Origin: Kangiella sp.
GTDB taxonomy: Bacteria > Pseudomonadota > Gammaproteobacteria > Enterobacterales > Kangiellaceae
Length of the DNA stretch: 64,000 bases
Direction of reading: 5' to 3'
Assembly (NCBI GenBank): GCA_028284185.1
Contig: JANQSG010000018.1
Span: 427,029-491,028 of the forward strand
The notes under the pieces are model-generated. The model had not been told where the DNA came from, did not search any database, and saw nothing but the letters and a program-made list of their open reading frames with translations. Both the position numbers and the translations under genes were made by a program. Shown here in pieces: positions 19,424-28,461 of this stretch (positions are counted from its first letter, which is position 1; each line of letters opens with the position of its first letter).

Positions 19424-19888
19424 TTAAAAAAGGAAGTTAAGAGCAAGTCCGTACACACGAGAAGTGTGGCCATCAATTTTATCAAGGGCAAATGTTGGGC
19501 CAAAGGTCATGCTTTCGTTGATATGAAAATCGTAAGCTAAAGAATATCGGACTAAACTTTCAGAATCATGGCCTTCCGCTTTTTCTCTACCATAGCCAAT
19601 GCCAAGTCTAAAATTTGAAGTTGGATGGTAATATAAAGATGCTACCGATACCCGAATATCTTCATGAGCACCATTAACGTTTTCTAAAGTGACTCCAAAG
19701 CCGTAGTTTTTATCAAACTTATACTCATACTCAAGGGCGTAGGTAAATTCTTTTTCTGAGTTTGCTGAAGTTTCACCAGCAAAGATCCCAAGCTGATGAT
19801 GTTTGTCAGAGTGATGATTGTCAGAGAAAGCGGCGGCATTCGCGGCCAGAGAAATTAAAGCTAAAAAAGTTAGGATTTTCCTATACAT
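19424..19888 (-). CDS. Small outer-membrane beta-barrel protein
   Basis: A 154-residue protein with a signal peptide (1-20, ending NAAA), a His-rich short linker (DNHHSDKHHQ), then alternating polar/aromatic strands such as FTYALEYEYKFD and YGFGVTLENV, and a C-terminal Phe (ALNFLF), the signature recognised by the outer-membrane assembly machinery. Predicted as an eight-stranded barrel. It is the first gene of the operon that ends with the GGDEF-EAL protein. A direct repeat 47-64 bp upstream may be the binding site of the divergent OmpR-type regulator. Confidence 0.78.
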   Translation of the reverse strand: MYRKILTFLALISLAANAAAFSDNHHSDKHHQLGIFAGETSANSEKEFTYALEYEYKFDKNYGFGVTLENVNGAHEDIRVSVASLYYHPTSNFRLGIGYGREKAEGHDSESLVRYSLAYDFHINESMTFGPTFALDKIDGHTSRVYGLALNFLF

Positions 19889-19934
19889 AATATACTCCTA
19901 AGTCATATTTGCATTGCAATATACTCTTATAAGT

Positions 19935-19952
19935 GTTAAGAAAGAGTTAAGA
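19935..19952. promoter_or_regulatory. Direct repeat, candidate OmpR/PhoB-type operator
   Basis: GTTAAGA occurs twice with 4 bases between the copies, an 11-bp period, in the 155-bp divergent region between the barrel gene and the response regulator gene. Seven-base direct repeats at an 11-bp period are the usual binding geometry of OmpR/PhoB-family winged-helix regulators. Binding by the adjacent regulator is inferred, not shown. Confidence 0.45.
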
Positions 19953-20043
19953 GAATGTGAAAAATTGTTGTTTTGTGATTAGTTCTTTTTTTGTCGGGGT
20001 AGTTAGTGTTAAATATTCGACATATTAACTTTACGAATACGTT

Positions 20044-20727
20044 ATGAAGCTATTATTAGTTGAAGATCATAGTGGCCTTGCTTTAAATATATTTGATTAT
20101 TTTGAGCCTAAAGGTTACCAGATTGATTGGGCTCGAGACGGAGAGCATGGATATGAGCTGGCGGTTAATCAAAATCACGATCTGATCATACTGGATATTA
20201 TGTTACCCAAAAGTGATGGCTTTGAGGTATGTAAAAAAATAAGGGAATATCGTGATATGGATATTCCTATCATTATGCTAACCGCTCTAGACCATCTGGA
20301 AGACCGGATACAGGGTTTGGATTTGGGTGCGGATGATTACTTGAGTAAGCCTTTTGAATTAAGAGAATTGGAGTCTCGAATAAAGTCGGTTATGAGGCGC
20401 TATAAAGGATTAAACTACAATAAAATTCTTACCTTCAAAAATTTACAGGTAACCCCAAATACTTATGAAGTCATTCGTGATAACCAGGTTTTAAGTGTTC
20501 CACCAATAGCATTTAAAATATTATGTCTATTACTGCGTAATAAGCATCGTATCACTACATTTAAAGAAATCGAAGGTCATATTTGGGGGGACTCACCCCC
20601 TGCTAGTAGTTCATTGCGAACTCATATTCATACCTTAAGGACTATTATCGATAAGCCATTTGCGGAGGAGTTAATTATTACTGTGCCTAAAATAGGTTTG
20701 AAATTGAATAATGAAAGCAACCTTTAA
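20044..20727 (+). CDS. OmpR-family response regulator
   Basis: A 227-aa two-component regulator. The receiver domain (1-120) has the acidic pair ED at 7-8, phospho-acceptor Asp51 in LIILDIMLP, the switch Thr in IIMLTA and Lys in LSKPF. The C-terminal winged helix (about 130-225) contains the recognition segment SSLRTHIHTLRTII and ends with a TVPKIGLKL wing. The kinase gene overlaps its 3' end by 17 bp, so the two are co-expressed. It is divergent to the barrel/GGDEF-EAL operon, the most likely target. Confidence 0.95.
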   Translation: MKLLLVEDHSGLALNIFDYFEPKGYQIDWARDGEHGYELAVNQNHDLIILDIMLPKSDGFEVCKKIREYRDMDIPIIMLTALDHLEDRIQGLDLGADDYLSKPFELRELESRIKSVMRRYKGLNYNKILTFKNLQVTPNTYEVIRDNQVLSVPPIAFKILCLLLRNKHRITTFKEIEGHIWGDSPPASSSLRTHIHTLRTIIDKPFAEELIITVPKIGLKLNNESNL

Positions 20728-21985
20728 AAAAAAGGTAACTACAAGTTTTGTAGCTTTAGGTTTTTTTATCGCCATAACGTTTTCACTGATCAGTTATATC
20801 GCTATAAATTATGTGGAGTATGATTTAGAACATAACAGCAATTATCAACATGCTTTATTATTAACGGAAATATTTCATAAGCAGAAAAATTTAATTGAAT
20901 ATGATACTGATCGTTTTCTTTTATTCATTTCTGATGATAAAGGTGATTCCCTTCATAAGGTCCCAACAGAAATAAAAGAAATAAGGGATAGCAAGATAGA
21001 GCTCACCTATCAAGAACGTGATTATGAATTTATTCGCATTAAAAAAGAAAACCTAACCTATTATTTTTTATTTGATATTGAAAATTTTGAAACTGCGGAA
21101 AATTATACTTTCGGTTCACTGCTAGTAAGTCTGGTTTTATGTGTTCTTTTATCTTACTTTTTAGGCAAAAAACTAAGCGCTCAACTGACAAAACCTATAG
21201 AAAAATTGGCCTCGGATATTGTAAATCATCAGGCATCATCTGAAGAAGCTTTGCAATTATCACAAAGCCATAACTTAACCTATGAATTGGATGTGCTTTC
21301 AAAAGCACTAACGGAGTATAGCGTTAATCTAAACCGCATAATTCAGCGTGAAAAATCCTTTAGTGCACATATTAGCCATGAGTTTAGAACCCCGATTTCA
21401 GTAGTTTTAGGAGCTATTGAAATTTTAGAAACTGATAGCAATCAGTTTTCTGAAAGAAATATTGTACTTTTAAAAAGGCTAACCCATGAGATATACCAGT
21501 TAAGAGATATAGTGGAAATGATGCTTTTACTCTCCAAGCTGGATGCGGATAGTCAGCATTTAGTACCAATCGAAAAAGTAAATGTTAACGAGATTGTTAA
21601 AGCCACCATTTCTTCATTGGTTCATCAATTTAAATTTAAAAAACTCAAGATTAATTTTACAGAAGAGGTGAACGTAGAAATATTTGCGTGGAAAGTTGCA
21701 TTGGTAGTAATTATACGCAATGTTTTACACAATGCTTACAGTTATACTCTGGAAGGCGAAATAAGTGTTCAACTTGATCAGGATGCTTTAGTGGTAAAAG
21801 ATACAGGGCCAGGTTTAACATCACAAAAAAATGGAGTTAGTGAAAACTCAGAAAGTGAATTTCATTGTGGAATAGGTCTTAAATTATCGCAGGAGCTTGC
21901 AAAATTACAAAAGTTTTCCTTGTCCCTTGAATCGGGTACCAATGGTTTTGGCACAATTGTTACTATCAATTTTAAAGAAATATAA
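20711..21985 (+). CDS. Membrane sensor histidine kinase
   Basis: Partner of the preceding response regulator. Seen in 424 aa: membrane helix 1 (about 10-33), a short periplasmic domain of about 100 residues, membrane helix 2 (about 134-152), a linker LTKPIEKLASDIV, a dimerisation domain with phospho-accepting His223 in AHISHEFRTP, and an ATPase domain with N box VLHNAYSYT, G1 box DTGPGL and G2 box GIGLKL. The short periplasmic part has no recognisable ligand fold. Start ATG lies inside the regulator gene. Confidence 0.94.
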   Translation: MKATFKKKVTTSFVALGFFIAITFSLISYIAINYVEYDLEHNSNYQHALLLTEIFHKQKNLIEYDTDRFLLFISDDKGDSLHKVPTEIKEIRDSKIELTYQERDYEFIRIKKENLTYYFLFDIENFETAENYTFGSLLVSLVLCVLLSYFLGKKLSAQLTKPIEKLASDIVNHQASSEEALQLSQSHNLTYELDVLSKALTEYSVNLNRIIQREKSFSAHISHEFRTPISVVLGAIEILETDSNQFSERNIVLLKRLTHEIYQLRDIVEMMLLLSKLDADSQHLVPIEKVNVNEIVKATISSLVHQFKFKKLKINFTEEVNVEIFAWKVALVVIIRNVLHNAYSYTLEGEISVQLDQDALVVKDTGPGLTSQKNGVSENSESEFHCGIGLKLSQELAKLQKFSLSLESGTNGFGTIVTINFKEI

Positions 21986-21986
21986 A

Positions 21987-22367
21987 CTATTCATACACTG
22001 AAATCTCAATCAGATTGCCATCAGGATCTCGAACATAAATTGAATTAATAGGGCCCAATGCTCCTGTGCGTAAAATAGGCCCTTCAATAATGTTAATTTC
22101 ATGTTGCTTTAGATGCTTAATGGTATTATCCAGGCTGTCATTGTTTATGAAACAAAGATCGGCACTACCAGCTTTAGCATTTTGGGCATGAGGCTTGAAC
22201 TCTTTACCCGACTCATGAAGATTGATTTTGCTATCACCAAACTTTAGGGCTATTCGGTTGTTCGCAAAGATGACCTTTTTCATTCCCAGACCTGCCACGT
22301 AAAATTTAAGTGTACGTGGTATATCTTTGACAGTTAGTACCAGGTGATCTATTTTTTCAATCTTCAT
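21987..22367 (-). CDS. VOC (glyoxalase/dioxygenase-fold) family protein
   Basis: A single-domain VOC protein of 126 aa. Candidate metal ligands are His in KIDHLVLTV near the N-terminus, His in INLHESG in the middle, and Glu in NLIEISVY at the C-terminus. DPDGNLIE is the classical last motif of glyoxalase-I-like and fosfomycin-resistance-like proteins. I chose the ATG at 22367 rather than a TTG two codons upstream. The substrate is not evident. It is convergent with the histidine kinase gene, one base after its stop, and is followed upstream by a PEBP-like gene on the same strand. Confidence 0.85.
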   Translation of the reverse strand: MKIEKIDHLVLTVKDIPRTLKFYVAGLGMKKVIFANNRIALKFGDSKINLHESGKEFKPHAQNAKAGSADLCFINNDSLDNTIKHLKQHEINIIEGPILRTGALGPINSIYVRDPDGNLIEISVYE

Positions 22368-22401
22368 GAGCAATTAACCTATGCAATGATGTTTATTATG
22401 G

Positions 22402-22986
22402 TTAGTCAACCTCGTTAGCAATTGATGGTTGAGAGCTATTGCGGGTATAGAGTGCTTCTAAAGTAGCCGAGCCAATGGCATTGGCATTGATCATATATCC
22501 AGCCAAGGCCGCCGAAGCATTTTCTGGAAGTTCCAGTTTTTCTACGGCAAGGGCAAATACCGTAAACTGATAGCGATGAGCACCATCCCCTTTCGGTGGG
22601 CAGGCACCGCCAAAACCTTTTGCTCCAAAATCGTTGGTAAGTTGTAAACTACCTTTGGGCGCTAGCTTGCCATCTGTTGAACCAGTACCTGCAGCCAGCA
22701 TATGAATATCTTTGGGAATATTTACGATTTGCCAGTGCCACCAGCCGCTGCCTGTTGGCGCATCTGGATCATAGGCTGTGATCGCAAAACTTTTAGTGCC
22801 TTTAGGCGTATTAGACCAATAAAGCTGCGGCGACTGGTTACCACCTTTGCAGCCAAAGCCCTTAAATTCCTGTGTTTTACTCATGAATTGACCATGAGTC
22901 ATATCATAACTTTTGAGAGTAAAGTCTTTTGCCAAAGATGAAGTGGAAATGCTGGTTAATAGAGCTAAAATCAGTAATTTGTTCAT
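22402..22986 (-). CDS. YbhB/YbcL family (PEBP-like) secreted protein
   Basis: Phosphatidylethanolamine-binding-protein fold, 194 aa. Signal peptide MNKLLILALLTSISTSSLAK, then the family signatures: FKGFGCKGGNQSPQLYW, YDPDAPTGSGWWHWQIVNIP (the DPDAP and GxWxHW motifs) and GDGAHRYQFTVFAL. A periplasmic location is expected, as for E. coli YbcL. The biochemical role of bacterial members is largely unknown. It lies between the VOC gene and an AraC regulator on the same strand. Confidence 0.92.
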   Translation of the reverse strand: MNKLLILALLTSISTSSLAKDFTLKSYDMTHGQFMSKTQEFKGFGCKGGNQSPQLYWSNTPKGTKSFAITAYDPDAPTGSGWWHWQIVNIPKDIHMLAAGTGSTDGKLAPKGSLQLTNDFGAKGFGGACPPKGDGAHRYQFTVFALAVEKLELPENASAALAGYMINANAIGSATLEALYTRNSSQPSIANEVD

Positions 22987-23099
22987 AGAAAACCTCGTCT
23001 GTTTGTATAGAGTAAATATAAATTAAGTTTCTATGTTTTATTCTAATTGGTACAAATCGAGAGATTAGCTCTCAAACGCCATCTTTTCGCCTCATCTGG

Positions 23100-23903
23100 T
23101 CATTTTGTCTTTCTAAGTTCTGTCGGGGTGGTACCAAATCGTTCTTTAAATCTTTCGGTAAAGCGGGACTGGGAATAGTAACCACATTTCTCTGCAATTA
23201 AATTAATGGGTTGCTGGGTGGATAGGATTAAATGTAGCCCGTGACCTAGTTTGACTTGATCTTTGATGTGTTGAATGCTGGTACCTTCATTTTTTAGTTT
23301 TCTGCGCAGCGTTGATTCACTCATGGCCAGTTGTTTGGATAAAGAGGCGGCACTGTGCTCTTTGCCAATGTCAGCACTGATTATATGATGAACTTTTTGT
23401 CCTAAAGTTTGCTGGATAAGGCCAGAAAGTACGTTTTCATAGCCCATATGACATAGTAATTCGATAATTTCTTTACGCCTATGTGTCCACAGTGAAGTTG
23501 GTGTTACTTGAGTCCACTCAAGAAATTGTTTTAAACAGAGTTCTAAGTCGGGTGTTATGTTACCGGAGCAGTGCTGTGAAACAGGCGGTTTCTTATTTGG
23601 TGGTAGTAGATGATCAAAGTCTGATGGATCGAATTCGATGAGTAAGGCAGTATAGAAGCTGTCTTTAGGAATATTGCGTATTTCGGTGTTCGGGCTGTTC
23701 GAGAGAAAAATGAAGTCGCCCGATTTACAGATCTGCTCTGAGTCTCTACCAAGTCTTTTTTCACCTTGCAGCACTGCAATGAAAAGCGGCTTAACGATAG
23801 GGACGTCATGGATATGTTGTTTCCGATAAGACGAATAAATGGAGTATGGCAGGCCCTCTTGGTGTTGTGGGATATTTTCAATTAAACTTTTTAATGCTGC
23901 CAT
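23100..23903 (-). CDS. AraC-family transcriptional regulator
   Basis: A 267-aa regulator with an N-terminal cupin-like sensing half (about 1-150, with GDFIFLSNSPNTEIRNIP) and a C-terminal double helix-turn-helix (about 180-265): SLSKQLAMSESTLRRKLKNEG and IAEKCGYYSQSRFTERFKERFGTTPTELR. The AraC signature in the second helix is well preserved. The upstream gene in the same orientation encodes a collagen-like lipoprotein and the downstream one a PEBP-like protein. The effector is unknown. Confidence 0.93.
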   Translation of the reverse strand: MAALKSLIENIPQHQEGLPYSIYSSYRKQHIHDVPIVKPLFIAVLQGEKRLGRDSEQICKSGDFIFLSNSPNTEIRNIPKDSFYTALLIEFDPSDFDHLLPPNKKPPVSQHCSGNITPDLELCLKQFLEWTQVTPTSLWTHRRKEIIELLCHMGYENVLSGLIQQTLGQKVHHIISADIGKEHSAASLSKQLAMSESTLRRKLKNEGTSIQHIKDQVKLGHGLHLILSTQQPINLIAEKCGYYSQSRFTERFKERFGTTPTELRKTK

Positions 23904-23929
23904 ACTTTAAACATAGTGTTCTTAATTCA

Positions 23930-24685
23930 TTAAGGGCAGGTTACCCACCATTCTGCTGATACATCAAGGCAAAATTCAGAAGCCTGAAAACCCGCTATAT
24001 CTATACCGCACACATGTTCATAGTCTGGAATGGTGTCCGAATGATAAAAAGTTGTACACTGGCCGCTGCTAGGAGGGGTTGTGCATTCTCTACAGAAATG
24101 CGCTGCGATACAGCGGTTGTCGTTAGCGCACTTGGTTTCACATTGATTTCTGTCTTGTACCGCTATGACCTCTGTGTCAGCTATAAAGCCTCCTTGTAAA
24201 ACCCAATAAGCTTCTCCAGGATAAGAGGTTGAGTCAATTGATAAGGCTCCACCACAAGCGGAATTAGAGCTATCGAAAAGACTTCGGTTCATCTGTGTCA
24301 AGGTACCGGTTGGAGTGGCATGGGTGCTGGATGGGCAGCCATCCGGGTATTTGCCTAACTCAGCAAAAGCTTTACAAAATTCATGAAAGTTATGTTCTGC
24401 GTCCGGATTTTGGGGAATAGATACGCTTGCAACACAATCAGCAGCTGTCCATGCATTATCGCCGTTGACATCTTCGTCCGTATCATTAACTGAATTTCCA
24501 TTCAGATCCCAGCAATTGATACCATTTGATCCAGCTGGCCCTGCTGCGCCTTGGGGTCCAGCATCACCCTGGGGTCCGGCCTTGCCTTCGGGCCCTGCAG
24601 GTCCTGTTTGTCCATCATCTCCATCGAATGGGCAGCCGGTTAAAATTAAAGAGAAAAATAAGATAGATAGTATTTTTATTTTCAT
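23930..24685 (-). CDS. Collagen-like lipoprotein with Cys-rich C-terminal domain
   Basis: Surface or periplasmic lipoprotein of 251 aa. The ATG at 24685, preceded by GAGGA, gives a lipoprotein signal with lipobox LTGC near residue 17. Upstream in-frame codons would only add a poor N-terminus. Next come about 11 Gly-X-Y triplets (GQTGPAGPEGKAGPQG and so on), a Cys-linked acidic Asn/Asp segment (CWDLNGNSVND), and a C-terminal region of about 120 residues with about ten cysteines (CETKCANDNRCIAAHFCREC) that resembles a PAN/apple-like disulfide fold. Function unknown; adhesion or surface display is inferred from the architecture. Confidence 0.85.
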   Translation of the reverse strand: MKIKILSILFFSLILTGCPFDGDDGQTGPAGPEGKAGPQGDAGPQGAAGPAGSNGINCWDLNGNSVNDTDEDVNGDNAWTAADCVASVSIPQNPDAEHNFHEFCKAFAELGKYPDGCPSSTHATPTGTLTQMNRSLFDSSNSACGGALSIDSTSYPGEAYWVLQGGFIADTEVIAVQDRNQCETKCANDNRCIAAHFCRECTTPPSSGQCTTFYHSDTIPDYEHVCGIDIAGFQASEFCLDVSAEWWVTCP

Positions 24686-24884
24686 GACAACAGTCCTCGT
24701 ATCCGTGTTCCTAATTATAAAATTTATATAACGCCTTAACTTAAATAGCACTTTATCATGCTTAAGCCGCGAAATTAATTGCAAATTTGCATTTGAGAAT
24801 AGAAAAAACCAGTTCCATTAAGTGACGAATTAGTGAAGTTATAAGTAGTGGTTATATAGATATTCACAAGAATTAGTTTTTTTT

Positions 24885-24900
24885 AGACGTCTATACGGCA
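24885..24900. promoter_or_regulatory. Met box (MetJ operator) upstream of cysJ
   Basis: AGACGTCT, the exact 8-base MetJ consensus, is followed directly by ATACGGCA (5 of 8 matches), giving the tandem spacing used by MetJ dimers. It lies 32-47 bp before the cysJ start. The metJ gene in this window encodes the conserved DNA-contacting strand, so the operator code should be the E. coli one. MetJ control of sulfite reduction is inferred. Confidence 0.75.
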
Positions 24901-24931
24901 ATAATTCTAATACTTTCTCTGTCTATGATGA

Positions 24932-26743
24932 TTGGCTGTGACGATAAAAGAAAAAACATCTTCTGACATAGTTTCCAGTATTTTTGAGCCTGAGTTGCTC
25001 AAAAAAGTACAGCAATTAGCACCCGCAAAATTGCAATGGCTTAGCGGCTATTGCGCTGGCTTAGCTGAAAATCTGGCAGAACCATTGGCTGCATCCTTTG
25101 TTTCACCAGCTACATTATCAGAGCAGCAATCAGATTCTAAAGTTCTGGTTTTATATGCTTCTCAAACCGGCAATGCTGAAACCCTAGCGGCTGAGCTTTC
25201 TCAGCGCCTGCAAGCAGAAAATATTCCGGTAACACTCAATTCAACTTTAGATATCAAGTTAAAAACGCTAACAAATTTTTCGAGCATCGTTATTGTAGCT
25301 TCAACTCATGGCGAGGGTGAACCGCCAGATGATGCGATTGATTTTCACGAAGCTATTTTCAGTAAAAAAGCACCTAAATTAGCAGGTGTTCAACATGCGG
25401 TATTGGGTTTAGGTGATTCCAGTTATGAATTTTTCTGCCAAACGGCGAAAGATTTTGATTCTGTGTTAAGCAAGCTTGGATCTCAAGCTTTATTACAGCG
25501 GCAGGATTGTGATGTGGATTACCAGGCTGATGCTCAAAATTGGATCCAACAGTTGATCGAAAAGCTAAAAACTATTCAGCCACAAAAGCAGGAGTTGGCA
25601 AGCACGTCCATTATTCCTTTGAATAATAAAAGTGAGCAGCTCTATAGCAAGAATAATCCTTTTAAAGCCGCTATTAACGCTACTCAAAAAATTACTGGTC
25701 GAGACTCGGTAAAAGATACTTATCATCTGGAAATTGATCTTGCAGATTCAGGAATCCATTATCAACCTGGTGATGCCTTAGGAGTATGGGCTGATAACAA
25801 TCAACAACTGGTTGATGAAATTTTGCAACTGCAAGGTTTTACTGCCGAGCAACCGGTGCATCTAAATGGCGAAGATATTTCGATACAGGAAGCTTTAACC
25901 AAAAAGCTTGAATTGACCTTGTTAAACAAGCAAAGCTTAAAACAACTGGCGGATATTACTCAATCAGAAGCCTTAACAAAAATCATTGATGAAGCTTATT
26001 CTGATTATATTAAAAATCATCAATGGATTGATGTTTTGCATTTGAGCAATGCTCAATTGTCTGCCCAACAATTGGTCGATTTATTAAAGCCAATAAAGCC
26101 TCGCTTGTATTCTATTGCTTCAAGTCTGGATGAAACACCCGAAGAGGTTCATATTACTTTAAATCATGTCAGAGCATCTAATGAATATGCGGAGCGTTAT
26201 GGCCTGGCTTCTCACTATTTAACCCAGGAATTAACTGAATCAGATGAGTTGAATATCTATATAGATCGCAACAAGAATTTTAAACTTCCGGCTGATGATA
26301 AGGACTTAATCATGATAGGTCCTGGTACCGGGATAGCGCCATTCAGGGCATTTTTACAGCAAAGAGAGATCAATCAAGCAATTGGTAAAAATTGGTTGTT
26401 CTTTGGCAATCCTCATTTTAATACGGATTTTTTATATCAAGTTGAGTTGCAAAAGTTTTTGCACAAAGGCGTACTTAATAAAATTGATTTGGCCTTTTCT
26501 CGTGATCAGGAAGAAAAAGTTTATGTGCAGCATAAGCTATTGGAGCAAGCCGATCGGGTTTGGCAATGGCTTGAAGCAGGCGCTTATGTTTATGTTTGTG
26601 GTGATATGCAGCGTATGGCAAAAGATGTTGAAAATGCTTTGTTATTGATTATTCAGCAACAGGGACGGAAAACTCCAGAGCAGGCTAAAAATTATTTGAA
26701 GCAACTTAAACAAGAATCGCGTTACCAAAGAGATGTTTACTAA
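24932..26743 (+). CDS. cysJ: Sulfite reductase [NADPH] flavoprotein alpha subunit
   Basis: Carries electrons from NADPH via FAD and FMN to CysI. In 603 aa: flavodoxin-like FMN domain with LYASQTGNAETLA near 70-82 and STHGEGEPPDD; FAD domain with RLYSIASS and GLASHYL; NADPH domain with IGPGTGIAPFRAFLQQRE near 470; C-terminal YQRDVY, as in E. coli CysJ. The start is not ATG. An in-frame TGA at 24929 forces initiation at TTG 24932 or GTG 24938, and no good ribosome-binding site is visible. A 13-codon ATG frame (24925-24966) overlaps the start out of frame. The stop overlaps the cysI ATG (TAATG). Confidence 0.96.
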   Translation: MAVTIKEKTSSDIVSSIFEPELLKKVQQLAPAKLQWLSGYCAGLAENLAEPLAASFVSPATLSEQQSDSKVLVLYASQTGNAETLAAELSQRLQAENIPVTLNSTLDIKLKTLTNFSSIVIVASTHGEGEPPDDAIDFHEAIFSKKAPKLAGVQHAVLGLGDSSYEFFCQTAKDFDSVLSKLGSQALLQRQDCDVDYQADAQNWIQQLIEKLKTIQPQKQELASTSIIPLNNKSEQLYSKNNPFKAAINATQKITGRDSVKDTYHLEIDLADSGIHYQPGDALGVWADNNQQLVDEILQLQGFTAEQPVHLNGEDISIQEALTKKLELTLLNKQSLKQLADITQSEALTKIIDEAYSDYIKNHQWIDVLHLSNAQLSAQQLVDLLKPIKPRLYSIASSLDETPEEVHITLNHVRASNEYAERYGLASHYLTQELTESDELNIYIDRNKNFKLPADDKDLIMIGPGTGIAPFRAFLQQREINQAIGKNWLFFGNPHFNTDFLYQVELQKFLHKGVLNKIDLAFSRDQEEKVYVQHKLLEQADRVWQWLEAGAYVYVCGDMQRMAKDVENALLLIIQQQGRKTPEQAKNYLKQLKQESRYQRDVY

Positions 26744-28461
26744 TGAGCGTGCAAAATAACAAAATCAAACCAAGCCAGTATGATCCTGCAAAGCATACCG
26801 ATGTGGAAAGAATTAAAGTTGAAAGTAAATATTTACGAGGGTCAATTCAGGAGAGTTTAATCGATCCTATCACTGGCTCAGTGGTGGATGATGATCAGAT
26901 GTTGATTAAGTTTCATGGTATTTATCAACAGGATGATCGAGATTTGCGCAATGAACGTAGAAAGCAAAAACTGGAACCACTTTATTCTTTTATGATTCGA
27001 GCCAGAGTTCCGGCGGGTGTGGCTACGGCAAAACAATATCAGCAGTTGGCTGAACTGGCGCAAAATTATTCCAGTGGCAGTTTACGCCTGACGACACGTC
27101 AGGCATTTCAATGGCATGGGGTCTTTAAGCGTAATTTAAAGAAGACTATCGCAGGCATTAATTCGACTTTGCTGGATACCATTGCCGCCTGTGGTGATGT
27201 CAATCGTAATGTTATGGCTAATCCTTTGCCTGAAACTTCAGCCATACATCAGGAAGTATATGCGTGGTCAAAAAAGTTAAGCGAACATTTATTACCAAAA
27301 ACTAATGCCTTCCATGAAATCTGGTTAGACGACAAAAAAGTTGAGACCAGCGAAGAGCCTATTTATGGCCAAACTTATTTGCCTCGAAAGTTTAAAACGG
27401 CCATTGCCATACCGCCCTATAATGATGTGGATGTTTATGCCAATGATATGGGCTTTATTGCCATTGTTGAAAATAATCAATTGATTGGTTTTAACATTCT
27501 GGTTGGTGGCGGTATGGGCTCAACCCACAACGATGACGAAACTTATCCAAGAGTCGCTGACGTTATTGGTTTTTGTACGCCTGAGCAGCTACTAGAAGTT
27601 GCAGAGAATATCGTTAAGGTTCAGCGCGATTATGGTAACCGGCAAGTGCGCAAACTGGCGCGGCTAAAATATACTATTGATCGATTGGGACTGGATAAGT
27701 TTAAAGCTATTTTGCATGATTACCTTGGCTGGTCTTTGCCAGAACCGAAAGCCTTTGAATTTATCCATAATGGCGATCGTTATGGCTGGTTACAAACTGA
27801 AGATAAGCAGTGGCATCTAACCCTTTATATCCATAGTGGTCGTATTATTGATAATGCTCAAAGTCAATTATTTTCGGGACTGCTGGCTATCGCTAAAATC
27901 CATGATGGGGAGTTTCGTATTACCCCTAATCAAAATTTGATTGTCAGTAATATCACCCCTGAAAATAAATCGAATATTGAAACTTTGGTTAAAGAATATG
28001 GATTGAGTATTGGTAAGACTGAAACTCCTGCTCGACTGAACTCTTTAGCTTGCGTTGCCTTTCCTACCTGCTCACTGGCAATGGCCGAAGCTGAGCGCTA
28101 TCTGCCTGATCTAATGAGCAAAATAGAAGCTTTATTGGAAAAATATCAGCTGCTAAACCAGGCTATCAATATTCGTATGACCGGATGTCCCAATGGCTGT
28201 GCCAGGCCATTTTTAGCAGAAATCGGTTTGGTAGGTAAAGCTCCTGGAAAATATAACCTTTATCTGGGAGCCAGTTATAAAGGTGACCGCCTGAATAAAT
28301 TGTATAAAGAGAATATTAATGAAACACAAATTTTAGAAATACTTTCTGTTTTGTTTGCAGACTATTCGCACAACCGCCAGCCAGCGGAATATTTCGGTGA
28401 CTTTGTGATTCGTCAAGGTCATATTAAGGCAGTCGCTAACGGTTTAGATTTTCATGGATGA
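26743..28461 (+). CDS. cysI: Sulfite reductase [NADPH] hemoprotein beta subunit
   Basis: Siroheme/4Fe-4S protein that reduces sulfite to sulfide by six electrons. The 572 aa match E. coli CysI (570) in length. The cluster-binding cysteines are visible in [18 protein letters not shown] and [25 protein letters not shown] and [15 protein letters not shown] are standard siroheme-sulfite reductase motifs. Start overlaps the cysJ stop by one base and its end overlaps the cysH start, indicating a translationally coupled cysJIH operon. Confidence 0.98.
   Translation: MSVQNNKIKPSQYDPAKHTDVERIKVESKYLRGSIQESLIDPITGSVVDDDQMLIKFHGIYQQDDRDLRNERRKQKLEPLYSFMIRARVPAGVATAKQYQQLAELAQNYSSGSLRLTTRQAFQWHGVFKRNLKKTIAGINSTLLDTIAACGDVNRNVMANPLPETSAIHQEVYAWSKKLSEHLLPKTNAFHEIWLDDKKVETSEEPIYGQTYLPRKFKTAIAIPPYNDVDVYANDMGFIAIVENNQLIGFNILVGGGMGSTHNDDETYPRVADVIGFCTPEQLLEVAENIVKVQRDYGNRQVRKLARLKYTIDRLGLDKFKAILHDYLGWSLPEPKAFEFIHNGDRYGWLQTEDKQWHLTLYIHSGRIIDNAQSQLFSGLLAIAKIHDGEFRITPNQNLIVSNITPENKSNIETLVKEYGLSIGKTETPARLNSLACVAFPTCSLAMAEAERYLPDLMSKIEALLEKYQLLNQAINIRMTGCPNGCARPFLAEIGLVGKAPGKYNLYLGASYKGDRLNKLYKENINETQILEILSVLFADYSHNRQPAEYFGDFVIRQGHIKAVANGLDFHG

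Noticed and set aside
24781..24790. Perfect palindrome GCAAATTTGC upstream of the collagen-like lipoprotein
   Set aside because: Short and AT-rich with no matching second copy or known regulator; not enough to call an operator.
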